Shown: positions 38,601 to 50,788 of the stretch, one piece after another | Numbering within the stretch: position 1 is the stretch's first letter | Layout of the letters: the number at the start of each line of letters is the position of its first letter | Assembly: GCF_047948215.1 (NCBI RefSeq) | Contig: NC_134461.1 | Coordinates: 87,230,245-87,294,244, forward strand | Length of the DNA: 64,000 nucleotides | DNA from: Lycorma delicatula | Lineage: Eukaryota > Arthropoda > Insecta > Hemiptera > Fulgoridae | Direction of reading: 5' to 3' | Notes under the pieces: generated by a model | The model's input: only the letters and a program-made list of their open reading frames with translations | Told to the model about the DNA's origin: nothing | Database searches by the model: none | Program-made: the position numbers and the translations under genes

Positions 38601-41600
38601 ACAGATTATTTTACTTTAAGAAGATTTTTTTAGTGCAAATATACATTTTAATAATATTCTGCTCAGTGCATTTCCTTTATGTGTATGATAAAATGTACAA
38701 ATTTTTACAGATTAAAGAATGGCTGGCCAGTTGGTGAAGAATGTAGCTTCTAGATCAGCAGGTCTTTTCATCTCATTAAAATTTCAATCTCATTAAAATG
38801 TATGTAGAAGCATATGGGAGGTCATCATAATACTTTCAAATATAAATTAAAATGGAGGATGTACTTCCCTTACACAATTTTTTTTTTTTAAATGGAAATG
38901 TTAAAGTAACACTAAGGTCAGTGTCAACATAAAACAGAAAAGTGAGATTTATAAAAAAATAACGAAACTGTAAACAAATATGATAGTATAACACTTTAAG
39001 CTAAAGATTATATATATTTTATTATTATTTAACAGGCAAAGGAATCATATTCATATGTAAACATTATATAATACAAAGAATTAGTGCTTCTTTTGTTTGT
39101 GCTTATTTAGATATTATAAATTAATTTATTCCATATTTTTACCAAAGATAGAAAATATATTCAGTTTTAGAATGTGAACTTTTTAAATTCTTTATCAATT
39201 AATATATAAATCAAAAACTGATGCAATTTTTCACATCAGAAACTGTTGACATGTCAAGTTTTTGATGTTTAGGTCAATTAAGATCTTTAAATTTTGCATA
39301 TCATCTTAAATCTAAAATTTTTGGTTGAAACAGAAAGTAGAATTGTTACCACATTCAAACTGTTACTCAATTGTTATCCATTTTAAACCAATAGAATAGT
39401 AAGAGGAAGGTTTTAATAAAATTTAAAAATGTGTCACAAACTGAGTTAATTAAAAGGTGTATTTTATAGTAAATTTTGATAAGTGCGTTTTTAAACTTTT
39501 CATGGAGAATAGATATAAAATTTGAATGAGTAAATGAAAAGAAAAAAACAGATAATATGAACTAAAGAGCAGATAATTACAGTAGTCAATATTCACCCGT
39601 GTTAATGGTTTTGGCTGAAAATATATTTTTTAGTGCTGCCTAGCTGTATACACTAAGTGAAGGGTCACACTGGATCATTTGTTGCAGCAGTTATATTTAC
39701 GATTTTAGTTCATAAACACAGAATTACAATACAATATTATATATAATTGGATTAAAATAACAATAACAGTCACATTAATGATGCTATATACCATAGCACC
39801 ACAAACTTTTAAGAAAAAGAATTTTAAAAGAAAGAAAAACATCTTTTTAATATTCCTGAACCTTTTTTGTTGTCACTTTTGGACATTCAGTTCTATTATT
39901 CATAGTATATTATATGAAATTATAATAAATAAGGAAACAAACCGATCCAACATTTTCCTTTATAAAAAATTTGATAATTAGTACTGTATCTTTAATTTAT
40001 GATTATTCTATTAAATTTGATATCAAATCAACAATATTCTTATAATGAACTTTCCCTGTAGCATTATTTAAAATTTTAAAAAATTGCATTTAATAATAAT
40101 GGCAATAGAATTAAGGAAATATATGGGCACATTTACTGTTATCACCTCTTTATTAAATACTTACTTTAGTGTCCATTCAAACTTCTTAACAATTCTTCAA
40201 GACTCCCACACTTTTTCAGGCAATTTTCATACGTATAACTATTGAACTACATATTTATCTTAACAAATTCACTAAATTCCTATGAAAAGATAATCAAAAT
40301 TATGAATGAACATGATAATATGTTACAATACCTAATTTTATTTTCCTTGTTATGTTTTCCAAATATAACTGCAATTTCTTTTATTAGAAATCAATCTTCT
40401 TAATGTACTGATCATTATCTTAGATTGGGAAATTATTGTATGGCTCAATACAAGCCCTCTTCTTAAGACATACAGAATTTAAGAGCTGTGTCATTTTATT
40501 GGAACAGAGAACAAACTTGGTTATAGTTGTGACACAGAACTTAAACATGGCCAACTTAGAAGATAAAGAACAAATTCTAGGGGAAAAAATTATTTTATAA
40601 ATATAGTGCATGAACAAAAACTTGCTGGTGGAGTGACCAGCCATGCAGCCTTCTTAATGCTCAAAGAACCTCTAGTTCAAAAATTACTTTTAACTTCATT
40701 TGAGTATACTATGTTATTGTGGTAAATGATGGTCAACAGGAATCTATCAATATTAACATCTCAGAAATGGTTAGTTTAAGATTGGTAAGACCAACCGCTG
40801 AATGCTGAACTTTAACAGAGATTGTTCCTCTTGTAAGAATAAAATTTAAAAAAAAAAAGTAGAAAGATATATTTAGAAATCAGTGGGTGTATGATAGAAA
40901 AATAGTTCCGGAAATTTTGGCCAATAGCTAAGATTGCAGATTACGATGGCTTAGGCATTATAAAATGCACAGACAGATATTAAAATTACAGGTAACCAAG
41001 AAAATATATATAAGATGATTTCAGATGAAGAGATTGATGAATCAGATAAAATTTCATCATATAAAGAAAAAAATGTAAGCAGTCTGGGCAAAGCAAAAAC
41101 AATCTTAACTACGACTGGATTATAAGTTGCAAAACTTCTGTAGTTAAAGAAAAAGAAATCCAGATAAATAATGCTAAATGAATGAATGCTGACAATAACC
41201 ATTAATCTACATATAAGTAATCCTAAGACTAAGTCAGCTTATTCACTATGATTCTTTTAATAAATATTTGAATCTAAATTATAAAAAAGGCAAGCATGAT
41301 TAGAACAACCAACCTAAATTCTTTTTTACAACTAATATTGTTTTTGATATGTTCAGTTTGAACGAATTAATAGCATTAACTTTCACATTTGATGGACAAG
41401 TACTATTAACTTGTACCTAAAAGAAAATATTTAAAATGTAAGTACAAGAATGTACAGCAGACATATCACCGATGTCATGAATTTCATAACCATTTAAATT
41501 CACAATTAACAGACAAAACTAAAAAGTAGGTGTCCTTTTGCATTATCAGATCTTATCTAGGCAACAAAAAATCTGTATGGTAATTACCAAATAATACTAT

Positions 41601-43068
41601 GATTCCAATTGTACAATCTGGGTCATAGTTCATGATTGTTTAAGGTATGCAGCAGGTGGATCCTTTGGCAAATGACAGAGGAACCCAAGAAAACTATATT
41701 GGTGTGTTCTCACTCATCTCTTCTGATTTAAAGAAGGTAATGAATTCTTGGATTGAGTAACTATTGTGGATAAAACATAGATTACCATTATTTCCTGAAA
41801 CAAAATCTCAATCCATGGTGTGAATTGATGCATTCTAATGTTATTTAGCGTATAAATAACTACAAATTCTCATATTCTGCAGATATGGTTTTGCCTGCAG
41901 ACAAATGCATTAACTAAGAGAGTGATTATATTAAAATACTCGAGTAAGGAAACTTATTGACTCAAAACGATCAAAATTTTGCTTTATGCCTTATTAAAAA
42001 AGAAAAACAACTTTATAGGTCATATAATTGTTTATATAATGAAAATGCATGACTTATTGTATATGTATAAGTTTAATAAACATTAAAAGAAAGAAAACTA
42101 GCAATAAGAAATAATTTCAGGGTTTTATTCTACGATTTAACAGTTTTAAACAAAAAAGAGTAAGTTAAAAAAAAGAAAAAATGGTATTAACTTATCCAGC
42201 ATGATAATCTGCAGGAGTAAGTTTAACTACACAGAACATGTAAAAATAAAAAGTAAGAATTTAACTTCGAAGAAAGCCTTTATATCTTAAAAATTACATC
42301 ATGGAAGTGATTGAGTTTTGTACCATACGGAACCTTTTTCTTTTCTAAGCTATAACTGAATTTTAATTTACTTGTAAGGTTCACAGTAGATTATATACAA
42401 AAAGTTCTCTGTTTTATCAATCTACAATTTTAATGTTCCACAATTTTGTTACAGAAGTGGTAAACATATTTGTACAAATATTAATATTTTTTTTAGTAGA
42501 ATTAACAACAACCTTTACTTTGTGTTCATCTCTTGATAAGAGTTACTCTTCAGAAAACTATAAATCTTTGTTTTGGACTTAGGTGTTTTAATAACATTTA
42601 CACAGTTTCAATTAACAAGATGGAAAAACAGTCGTGAAGATAACTATTTAATCAAACTAATGGCGATTTAAGTCATCTGTTTAAGTAAAAAAGTATAGAA
42701 ATTTTATATAATCATATAATATAGCACTGACCTTGTATCTGATACTACAGCTGTAATGCTGTGGAACACCGAGGCAACTAGAACTGTTTCTATCATACAA
42801 ACTGATTTCCAGCAACTTTAACCAAAATTCTTCTTTCCTTCATAATTTTTTTCTATTCTGTTCATTGAAATTATGAAAAACTATTACATAATAGATTTTA
42901 AAGATAGTATACTTGCATAAAAGTGTAAAAAATTCTAATTTTTTTTCAGATAATTTTTTGTAAGCTCTTAGAAAAATTATGGAATTCTTGAAACCAGCCT
43001 GAATATAGTGAAAATGAATTTCATTGAACTTGCATTATGCATTTTAAACTTAAGGATTAATCACAGTA
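35624..43068. other. AT-rich, probably fs(1)h intronic DNA
   Basis: No host exon that I can defend beyond the micro-exon candidate near 37038-37059. A 38-base segment at 36044-36081 (minus) has both a good acceptor (TTTTTATTTTTATTAG) and donor (AAG|GTAAGTT) and ends in phase 1, but it would encode a hydrophobic VAIAFVYCISFQ that does not fit this protein. 38090-38420 is less AT-rich and may be a degraded repeat. No recognised mobile element. Confidence 0.55.
37038..37059 (-). CDS. Candidate micro-exon of fs(1)h upstream of the AT-hook exon
   Basis: A perfect donor CCAG|GTAAGT (GT at 37037-37036) ends a short frame reading NQDKNFP plus one base. Phase 1, exactly what the AT-hook exon needs, giving ...KNFPGRSGRPPRKK, which recalls the KKGHPGRE block of BRD4. 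Against it: an in-frame TGA lies 16-18 bases upstream of this exon start, so the acceptor must be the weak AAAG at 37060-37063 or CAAG just inside, neither with a pyrimidine tract. Treat as possible only. Confidence 0.3.
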
Positions 43069-45202
43069 CACAGGTAAGTCAAAAGTATGCAACTCTTCAA
43101 CAACATTAAAACTGTTCCTGATAGAATACTGTAACTTTTACAATAAGGTTATCAGTCAACTAGTTTACCTTGTGACAAGAAATAGAATTTCAACCACTTC
43201 TTGGGGGGGAGGGTGGCATAGGGGTTGTAACTCAAATATTTTAAACGTAACACCCTTTTTGTGATACATCATTTGAAGGTCTCTTTAAGACAAGAAAAAT
43301 GGTATAAATAAAAAGTTGGTAAGATGTCTGAAACCAAAATGGCGGCAGAATAGTTTGGATTTTGAAAATTCAATTTAATAAGTACAAATAATAAAATTAA
43401 ATAAAAAGAAATTAAAGTAAATTAAATTAAAACTTAATCTACTTTAATTAAAATTTTATTTTAAAAATTAATGTTAGAAAATTAAAAACTTTCATTTTAT
43501 AACAAAAAATTGTTTTTGTTCCAATTTAATGAGCAAATAAATAAAAATATTGTCACCTAATCATGCTGATTATTGATGGTCTCTTACCATTGTTGCAAAA
43601 ATGAACTTACTTCATTGTTGTATAATAAGAGTGTTTCATTACTACTGCAAAGTTTCTTGTGATCAGTTGGCTAATGATTTTGTTTACCTATACCACGTTC
43701 GTAAGCCACTTTTGTTATTTACATCTTTTTTACCGTTTCTGTATTTGTTTTTTACTGAATTATTTCCTTTCTGTGCTACCTGCTAATATTGCTATCAACA
43801 TGTCACTTGGTGAACAGGATAGGATCTCACTTCTAATGATGAGAGGTTTTGGTGATAAGAGTTATATCATATAATGAAGCTTGTGAATTGTTCATTGCAA
43901 TATTTAATAATTTTAACCCTATTTCAAAAGCTACAGTGTCAAAAACCATCACACAATTTGAAGAAACAGGGAGCATCAATAATAGGAGAAAACCAGGGAC
44001 GCCTAAATCTGTAACAAATAACAAATTGTTATAAATTATGCAAGAATTTATAGAGAATCTTCATTTGACTCGAGCAGCACGAGAACATAACATTAATCAA
44101 AGTTCAGTGATTCAAACATTGAAAAGTGAAAATTTCAAACCCTTCAAGATTCAAGAACTTAATGAAAATTACTATGATTGAAAACTTGAAAAGGTTTTGA
44201 AATTATGATGAACAGTATTTGTGTAGATCTTAATTTATTAAACAAAGGCCACATTTTATTAAATATGACCTAATTAATACGAGGCCACATTTTATTAAAA
44301 TGGCAATGTAAGTCACCATTATTGTCAATACTGGACAAATAATAAGCCACACTGGTATCATGAGGCAAATACACAGTATCCAGTCAAAGTAAATATATGG
44401 GCAGGTATTTTTATTGCGACAATGATAGGGCCTATATTTATTTATGGAAATTTTAAACCCAATGAAATGTTAGGCTTTGCTTCTTGACTGTATCATTCCA
44501 AACATTGTTGGCCCCAACTTCCAAAACATTTGGTTTCAACAAGATGGTGCCCCGCCTGATTTCAGTCTTCAGGTACATAAAATTTTAAATGCATTTTTTC
44601 CTGGAAGACAGAATGGCCAGCAAGTTACTCGACTTGTTACCATTGGATTACTTTCTATCAGGCCGCTTAAAGTATTGTTTATCATAATAAGCCTCAAGGT
44701 ATTGAAGATTTACAAAACAGAATTCAAGAATCAGCACAAATTGTCACTAGGGAATCATTGAATAATGCAGTATCATCCTTTTACAACCGAGGACATTTCG
44801 AGCATTTATTAGAATGGAATGTACGTAAATAAGCAAAGGTTATGCTTAATAAATTTATTTATTTGCAATAACAGTTCCTTAAATCATCAATGTATTTTTT
44901 TAAAATCAAAACTTATCCCGCCACCATTTTGGGGACATCATACCATAACTTTTTATTTATAACATTTTTCTTGTTTTAAAGAGATCTTTAAAATAAATGA
45001 TTTATCCCATAAAGGGTGTTACTATTTAAAATATAAAAGTTAAAACCCCTGGGGCACTCCCTAAGAAAACAATGGAATTCTATTTCAGTTTGAAATACTT
45101 TACCTTTGTAAAGTAATTGAATGATACCTTATCCTAAAAGTTAAAGTATTCCATCAGGAACAGTTTTGAAGCTGTTGAGGGGTTTCCATACTTTTAACTC
45201 TG
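43069..45202 (+). mobile_element. Tc1/mariner-superfamily element with very long inverted repeats
   Basis: About 2.1 kb between TA dinucleotides (43067-43068 and 45203-45204). The outer ends pair from the first bases through AACTGTTCCTGATAGAATAC (left, 43112 on) and GTATTCCATCAGGAACAGTT (right, near 45150). Inner segments 43240-43360 and 44925-45010 also pair (ACACCCTTTTTGTGATA / CATAAAGGGTGTTA; CAAAATGGCGGCAG / CGCCACCATTTTG), so each arm is close to 290 bp. Between them, plus strand: an N-terminal helix-turn-helix (MSLGEQDRISLLMMRGFG, KATVSKTITQFEETGSINNR, 43800-44030) and a DDE core, IWFQQDGAPPDFSLQVHKIL (44530-44590), ending in an LQNRIQES-like block. Frameshifts and stops throughout; dead. 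Confidence 0.87.
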
Positions 45203-48189
45203 TATATACTTTCTTTTTCTCCCCTATGACTTTGCACTTTCTCAATTCTTTTCTTATGATTTTAACAATTAATACAATTTAAAATTCTGACTAGGGATAC
45301 TGCATCCTCCTTTATTGACATTAATTTGTCTTTCAATAACACAGAAAATTGATATTTACATTAATAGTATTTCAAAATTGAATTCAGTTTTGATTTTATC
45401 ATATTTAATTATTTTCTAAGAACATAATGGGAGTAACAAGGCAAACCAGGTAATGAACAACAAACCAAGCTATTCAGTTTGAAGCATTTGTATTAGTTCA
45501 TTTTTAAATCAGCTAGTGAAAAATTGTACAAATGTTTTATTAACTTTTACTAAAAAAAACATTTCTAAAAATTGATGTAACTACTACTCTATGGGGGTTA
45601 AGCACATAACTTACTGAAAATTCTGAAATGATGTAAACCTGTTTCTTACATTTACAACTAATTAGTAATATAAAATGTTATTTTATATTTGCAAGGCACA
45701 TACAAGTTTACACTCCAATGACTGTGATTACAATCATAGTCTACATTACCACTAAGTACTTCATGAGTGCACTTACATACAATAAAAATGTGAGACAATT
45801 GTTTAAATACAGGCTGTTTTCCATTGAGATATGAATTTTATAATCAAAAAGTGTGCATTGCAAAAATTTCTATACAAAAATTGAAATTCAAAAAACTTGT
45901 AATGAAATTATATGAATCAAAACATATCTAGCCACATATGATATGAACCAAACCATTTCACAACATATTTACTATACAATCCTAAAATTTTCCTACAATT
46001 TACTAGAATACGGATAAAATGTATATCTCAGGAAAAATCATTCTTGCTATTTATTACTAAAAAAGTGAAATGCAAACAATTTAACTCCATCATAACATCT
46101 AATAATGAATCTGTTTTAATGAAAATTTTCATGGTGGATCAATGTTAAATAAATAAACTTTATTAGAGAATAGCAGATATATATAAAACATGAAATGAGT
46201 GAAATTAATCACATAATAAAATCAGTAACTAAATCAAGGAAAATATGGGACGTAAAACAGATTTCTAAAAATTTACATGATACATATACAAAAAAAATAT
46301 TAATGAATAACTTAAGTATACAAGCAATTAAAACTATGATATGAAAACTGTCATACGGAGAAAGGAAGGGCTAAAAGTTTTTTATTTTTGACTAGAATAG
46401 TGTCAAACTGATAGGCATAACAAAATCATGCAATTTATGAAGTTTTAATTTTAATAAAAATCATTGTGAAAATTTGTCAGATCAACATCAGATATAAATG
46501 TGTATTAAAAATTTTCAAAAACGTAATTAATAAAAAGGTAATTTTAAAAAAACAATTTTTCACAAAACTGTAATAGAGTGAAACCTCTCAGACAGTGGGG
46601 GGTAACAATGTTTATAGTTCTGCGGGTCAGAAAATATGTACTGTAGTTTAGAGGAACTCGAGTATAAAGGTTTGATCCAGTTGTAGCTCATGGTAATTTT
46701 TATCAATACATCCTTTAACATTACACTGAATGTTAATAAATTAATGTGATGAATAATTAACAGATAAAGATAATAAGTTTGGACTACAATTTATAGATCA
46801 TGTGAAAAGTATAGAACAAAACTTTATTCACCACTATTCCACATAAATATAAGCTATGGTTACATTACTTTAGCTTTTCCATAAATGTGGTTTACTTCTT
46901 CTCTCAAATATCTATTATCACAAATTGGATTACGCATATTATATATCTAGAAAAATCTATGTAGAACATTAACCTATGCATAGACCAATGGGTTAAAATA
47001 AAAACAGCAATTTGAGAATATTAATGTCTATAGAAATATCAAAAGCAGATCAGAAATAAGAATTAAAAAATATATAAATACATATATGAAGCCCAAAAAT
47101 TATGAATTGGACAAGGAGCTGAAACAATTTGTGTAATAAAGAGCAAGATTTGTAGATCAAGTAAAACTACCTACTTGATGGTTTCTAGAAGCTTTTTGTA
47201 AATTTATATTTTTAGACAATAGCCTTTAGAAAGGTAGTTATTCTCTAAATATATATAAAATGGAAAACAAGTAAAAATTCAACAAAACATAATAAACGAG
47301 CACTGTTGTAACAATAATATTTAAGGGCAGCACTGAGTGATTCTCCATTCCACAAGGATAGGGGGGGGGTCACTAATAGTTTATGCAGCAAGCTGACTAT
47401 ATAACAGTTTAAAATCAGTGAAACAAAAATGTTATAAGACAAAAGTTATAAGATTTATGGACAAATTTTACTAACTTAATAAGTAGGCAATGTAAGCTTA
47501 AGATTTAAACAACTAGCTAAGGGGAGATCAATCATCTTATTCATCAGGTCTAAGTTAAATTTTACTGAAGAGTACCCCATTCAGGTTGCTAGTAACTGAA
47601 GGTTGGATTCCTCAAATTGTTTACATTCATAATTAATATGGCTGTAATCATTAAAACTTGATTATCTAATTAATTAGTTTTTTATCTGTACTTTTGTTTT
47701 TAGGATGGTGAAATCTTATGAATGTAAGTGCATAACTGCAATATGTCTAACAGGTTGACTGCACATTACTTCGAACTTCAGAGGGCATTGGCAGTGCAAT
47801 AGTGCTGCCCACTCTGACTGGAGTGAGAATTACATGTTTCATTTAAGACTTCATTCTCGTGGGCAGCAATCTGTGTAGAGTTGTTAATAAGTATGTGGTG
47901 TCCTTACTGTTTTAACTAATTGCTTTTTATAGTGTTTAGCTTGGGTTTTACAGTTTTCTTTCCAACACTGTTGATGAAAATTAGTAAAAATCTACAGGCC
48001 TTCTTTGAATATAGGCAATCTTTCTTCTTCAAAAAACAGGTTAAATGATACTGAGTTACTGCATTATTTACAAGACATTGAAATTTCATTGGTAATATGC
48101 CCAGCACAAGCAATTACTACTGCTTCTGTGATCCAAAATTCAAACCAATATAATGGCAAAACACAAGTATGTTACAAAAATTTACATTT
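45203..48189. other. AT-rich, no gene seen
   Basis: No recognisable exon or element. Small features: a G9 run near 47361-47369 and a GC-richer patch at 47750-47880 that may be outer DNA of the following piggyBac relic. Confidence 0.5.
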
Positions 48190-50429
48190 ATAGAACAAGG
48201 AATTCTGGTATTTATTCCTAGACAAGGTAAACAGACAGACTTTTTCCAGTTAATTACTGATGATTTTTACAATCAATTAACTGAATAAACAAAGATGTTA
48301 TTATTACGCCCAGTAACGAGTGATCATTCTCATAGTGGAAAAATGTTAGAAAAATAAAATTTTACTAGAGAAAATAAAAATTTTAACCCTTTCAGTGCCA
48401 ACATCTGTTTTTACGGACATAGAGAGTACTGTGCACAAAGTGCCAATGTCCACTTTACGGACATTGGGTGTTATCACACTATAAAGTGCCAATGTCCGTA
48501 ACCAGACATCTAGTAAAGATTATATAAAAAAAAACTACCAAATGTTTTTTGCATAATATTTTTAATTATCAGAAAAAATTGTTCTTACTGTTTGTAATAC
48601 AATATCGTGTATTTGGGCTGTAGCACATTGAATATATCTATCAAAATATTGATTACTCTCTTTGTTCTTTTGTTTCCTCATATTAGTTTGGCTATGCTAT
48701 AACATTAAGTGCATCTCACGCTAGTTTGCTTATGGTGTGTTTTGTTCTGGATTTGTGATATTTTATTGTGCTATTTTAATAATGGAACGATCTAGATCTC
48801 CAGTTAATGAAAATGCATATCTGAGTGACAATTTTCAGTGACCAATCTATTAGATTATGAAGAAAGTGATACTGAAACAACTGGCAACAGTTCACATCGT
48901 TGAGTAGTAGATGTCACTGACCCGAATTATATTCCTCCTGAAGATCGATTTACATGAGGAATAAGTAATGTAAATATAACCGTTTCCTTGTGAGTCAGAT
49001 AATGACATTAGTCCTAATGTTACTAACTCTGATTCCTCTACCTGTACGACAACCTAGAAGTAGGCCTCGTCAGACAGCGCATTTGGTTACTAATAGTTCT
49101 AGTTTATTTTGAGAATGGAAATGGGTGGGCTGAGGTCTGAAGAAAACAATGATCCTGGGTATAATCATAAGTTTGATTTTCAGGAGTTGCCTGTGCTGAA
49201 ACATTGTCCCACTTGCAACTCTCCTCCTGTCACTTACTTTCACCTTTTATTCACGACTGCATTACTAGGAAATTTTGTAAAATACACTAACCAATAAGCT
49301 GATTTGTTCATTAGAAAATAGAGACAGATATAAATAGTAAAGTACATCAAAGAAGTAGAAACCTGTGAAAGTGTTACAAATACAAGCATTCATTTCTGTG
49401 TTGATAAATGTGGGATTAAATAAAAGACCGGCAATTTATAGTTATTGGTAGATGAGCTCCAGCCAATATATTCTGTGGTTTGGGAGGATGTTTACTCACA
49501 ATCGTTTTCAGTCCATCCTTCAGTTTTTTCATATAGCAGATGCCCAAACCACGTGAACAGAATTACAATCCTTGTGCACGATTCAGCTCTTTAGTTGAAC
49601 ATGTTAATCAGCTTTTTAAATTTTACTTTATCCCAAGCCATAATCTTTCAATAGATGAGAGTATGATTAGCTTGAAGATTTGTTCTTAATTAGTTCAATA
49701 CATACCAAAGAAGCATCACAACGGGAAGGGGGGAGTGAAGCTTTAGATAATTTGAAATGCTGTTACCGTTATTGTTTAAAATTGGTTTATAATAGCGCAG
49801 CAGAAATGAAATAAAAAACAAAGGTCTGGTGTACATTGTTGCATTAAAATTATTACAGGTGCTAATTTATTAAATAGAGGATTTCATGTTTTCTGGATAA
49901 TTTTAAATATCTTTAAAATTAGATTAGCATTTGTAAATTTTTCATAAAATTAATTTTTCTTTTTTTTTATAAACTTGCATTATTAAGTATATTATGATAG
50001 TTTTGTGAAACAATATGTTGAGAGACTGACACATAATTCTTATTAGGCGTAGAAGTGAAATAGTGAAAAAGTAAACAAAGAACACATTTTTATAAAAACC
50101 TTTGTCATTTCAATATTTATTAAGATAAATGAACAAATGTTAGTGTGCATATTAAAAAAAAAGTGTCTATGCAGTGTGAATGGATCTATGATTTTTTTTT
50201 TTTTTCTTCAAATGCAAAGTAAACAGTTTTGAAAAAACTTTTGACAAAAATGTAAGTAAAATTTTTTTGTAATATATTCATTGCATGATTATAAAATAGT
50301 TTATTGTGAACAAAACAGGAAAAAATTGTTTAATTTGGTTAAAAAATAAAAGTGATAAATTAAAAAAAAGTTTCAAATTAGGTAAAAAAAGAATAGCACT
50401 TTGGAGTGTTACTTCCATTATATACCTTT

Positions 50430-50709
50430 CTTTCTTTTTTCTGTTTAGCCTCCGGTAATTAAGTTTCAGATAATACTTCAGAGGATGAATGAGTGTAAAT
50501 GAGGTGTAGTCTTGTACAATCTAAGTTCGACCATTCCTGAGATGTGTGGTTAACTGAAACCTAACCACCAAAGAACACCGGTACCCATGATCTAGTATTC
50601 AAATCTGTGTAAAAATAACTGACTTTGCTAGGAATTGAACGGTGGAACTGTCGACTTCCAAATCAGCTGATTTGGGAAGTCACATTCACCACAAGACCAA
50701 CCCAGTGGG
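50430..50709 (-). mobile_element. tRNA-derived SINE copy 3, with 18-bp target duplication
   Basis: Same family as the SINEs at 30215 and 34071, minus orientation (head at the high end, A-rich/AGAAAG tail near 50430). CTTCCATTATATACCTTT is present at both borders (50412-50429 and 50710-50727), an exact 18-base duplication. The palindrome AAATCAGCTGATTT and the TTCAATTCCTAGCAAAGTCA B-box region are kept. Confidence 0.93.
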
Positions 50710-50741
50710 CTTCCATTATATACCTTTTTTTTTCCTCTCAG

Positions 50742-50788
50742 CTCCCCTGGGCCGGACCGACTTGTTGGTATTACGTCGCCCAGGGGAG
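50742..50788. repeat. Perfect 11-bp GC-rich hairpin inside piggyBac A
   Basis: CTCCCCTGGGC (50742-50752) and GCCCAGGGGAG (50778-50788) are exact reverse complements around a 25-base loop. Very GC-rich for this region. Lies in the right subterminal region of piggyBac element A, about 120 bases from its end. Confidence 0.8.

Noticed and set aside
47361..47369. G-run and GC-richer patches as regulatory elements
   Set aside because: Short and isolated; nothing supports a function.
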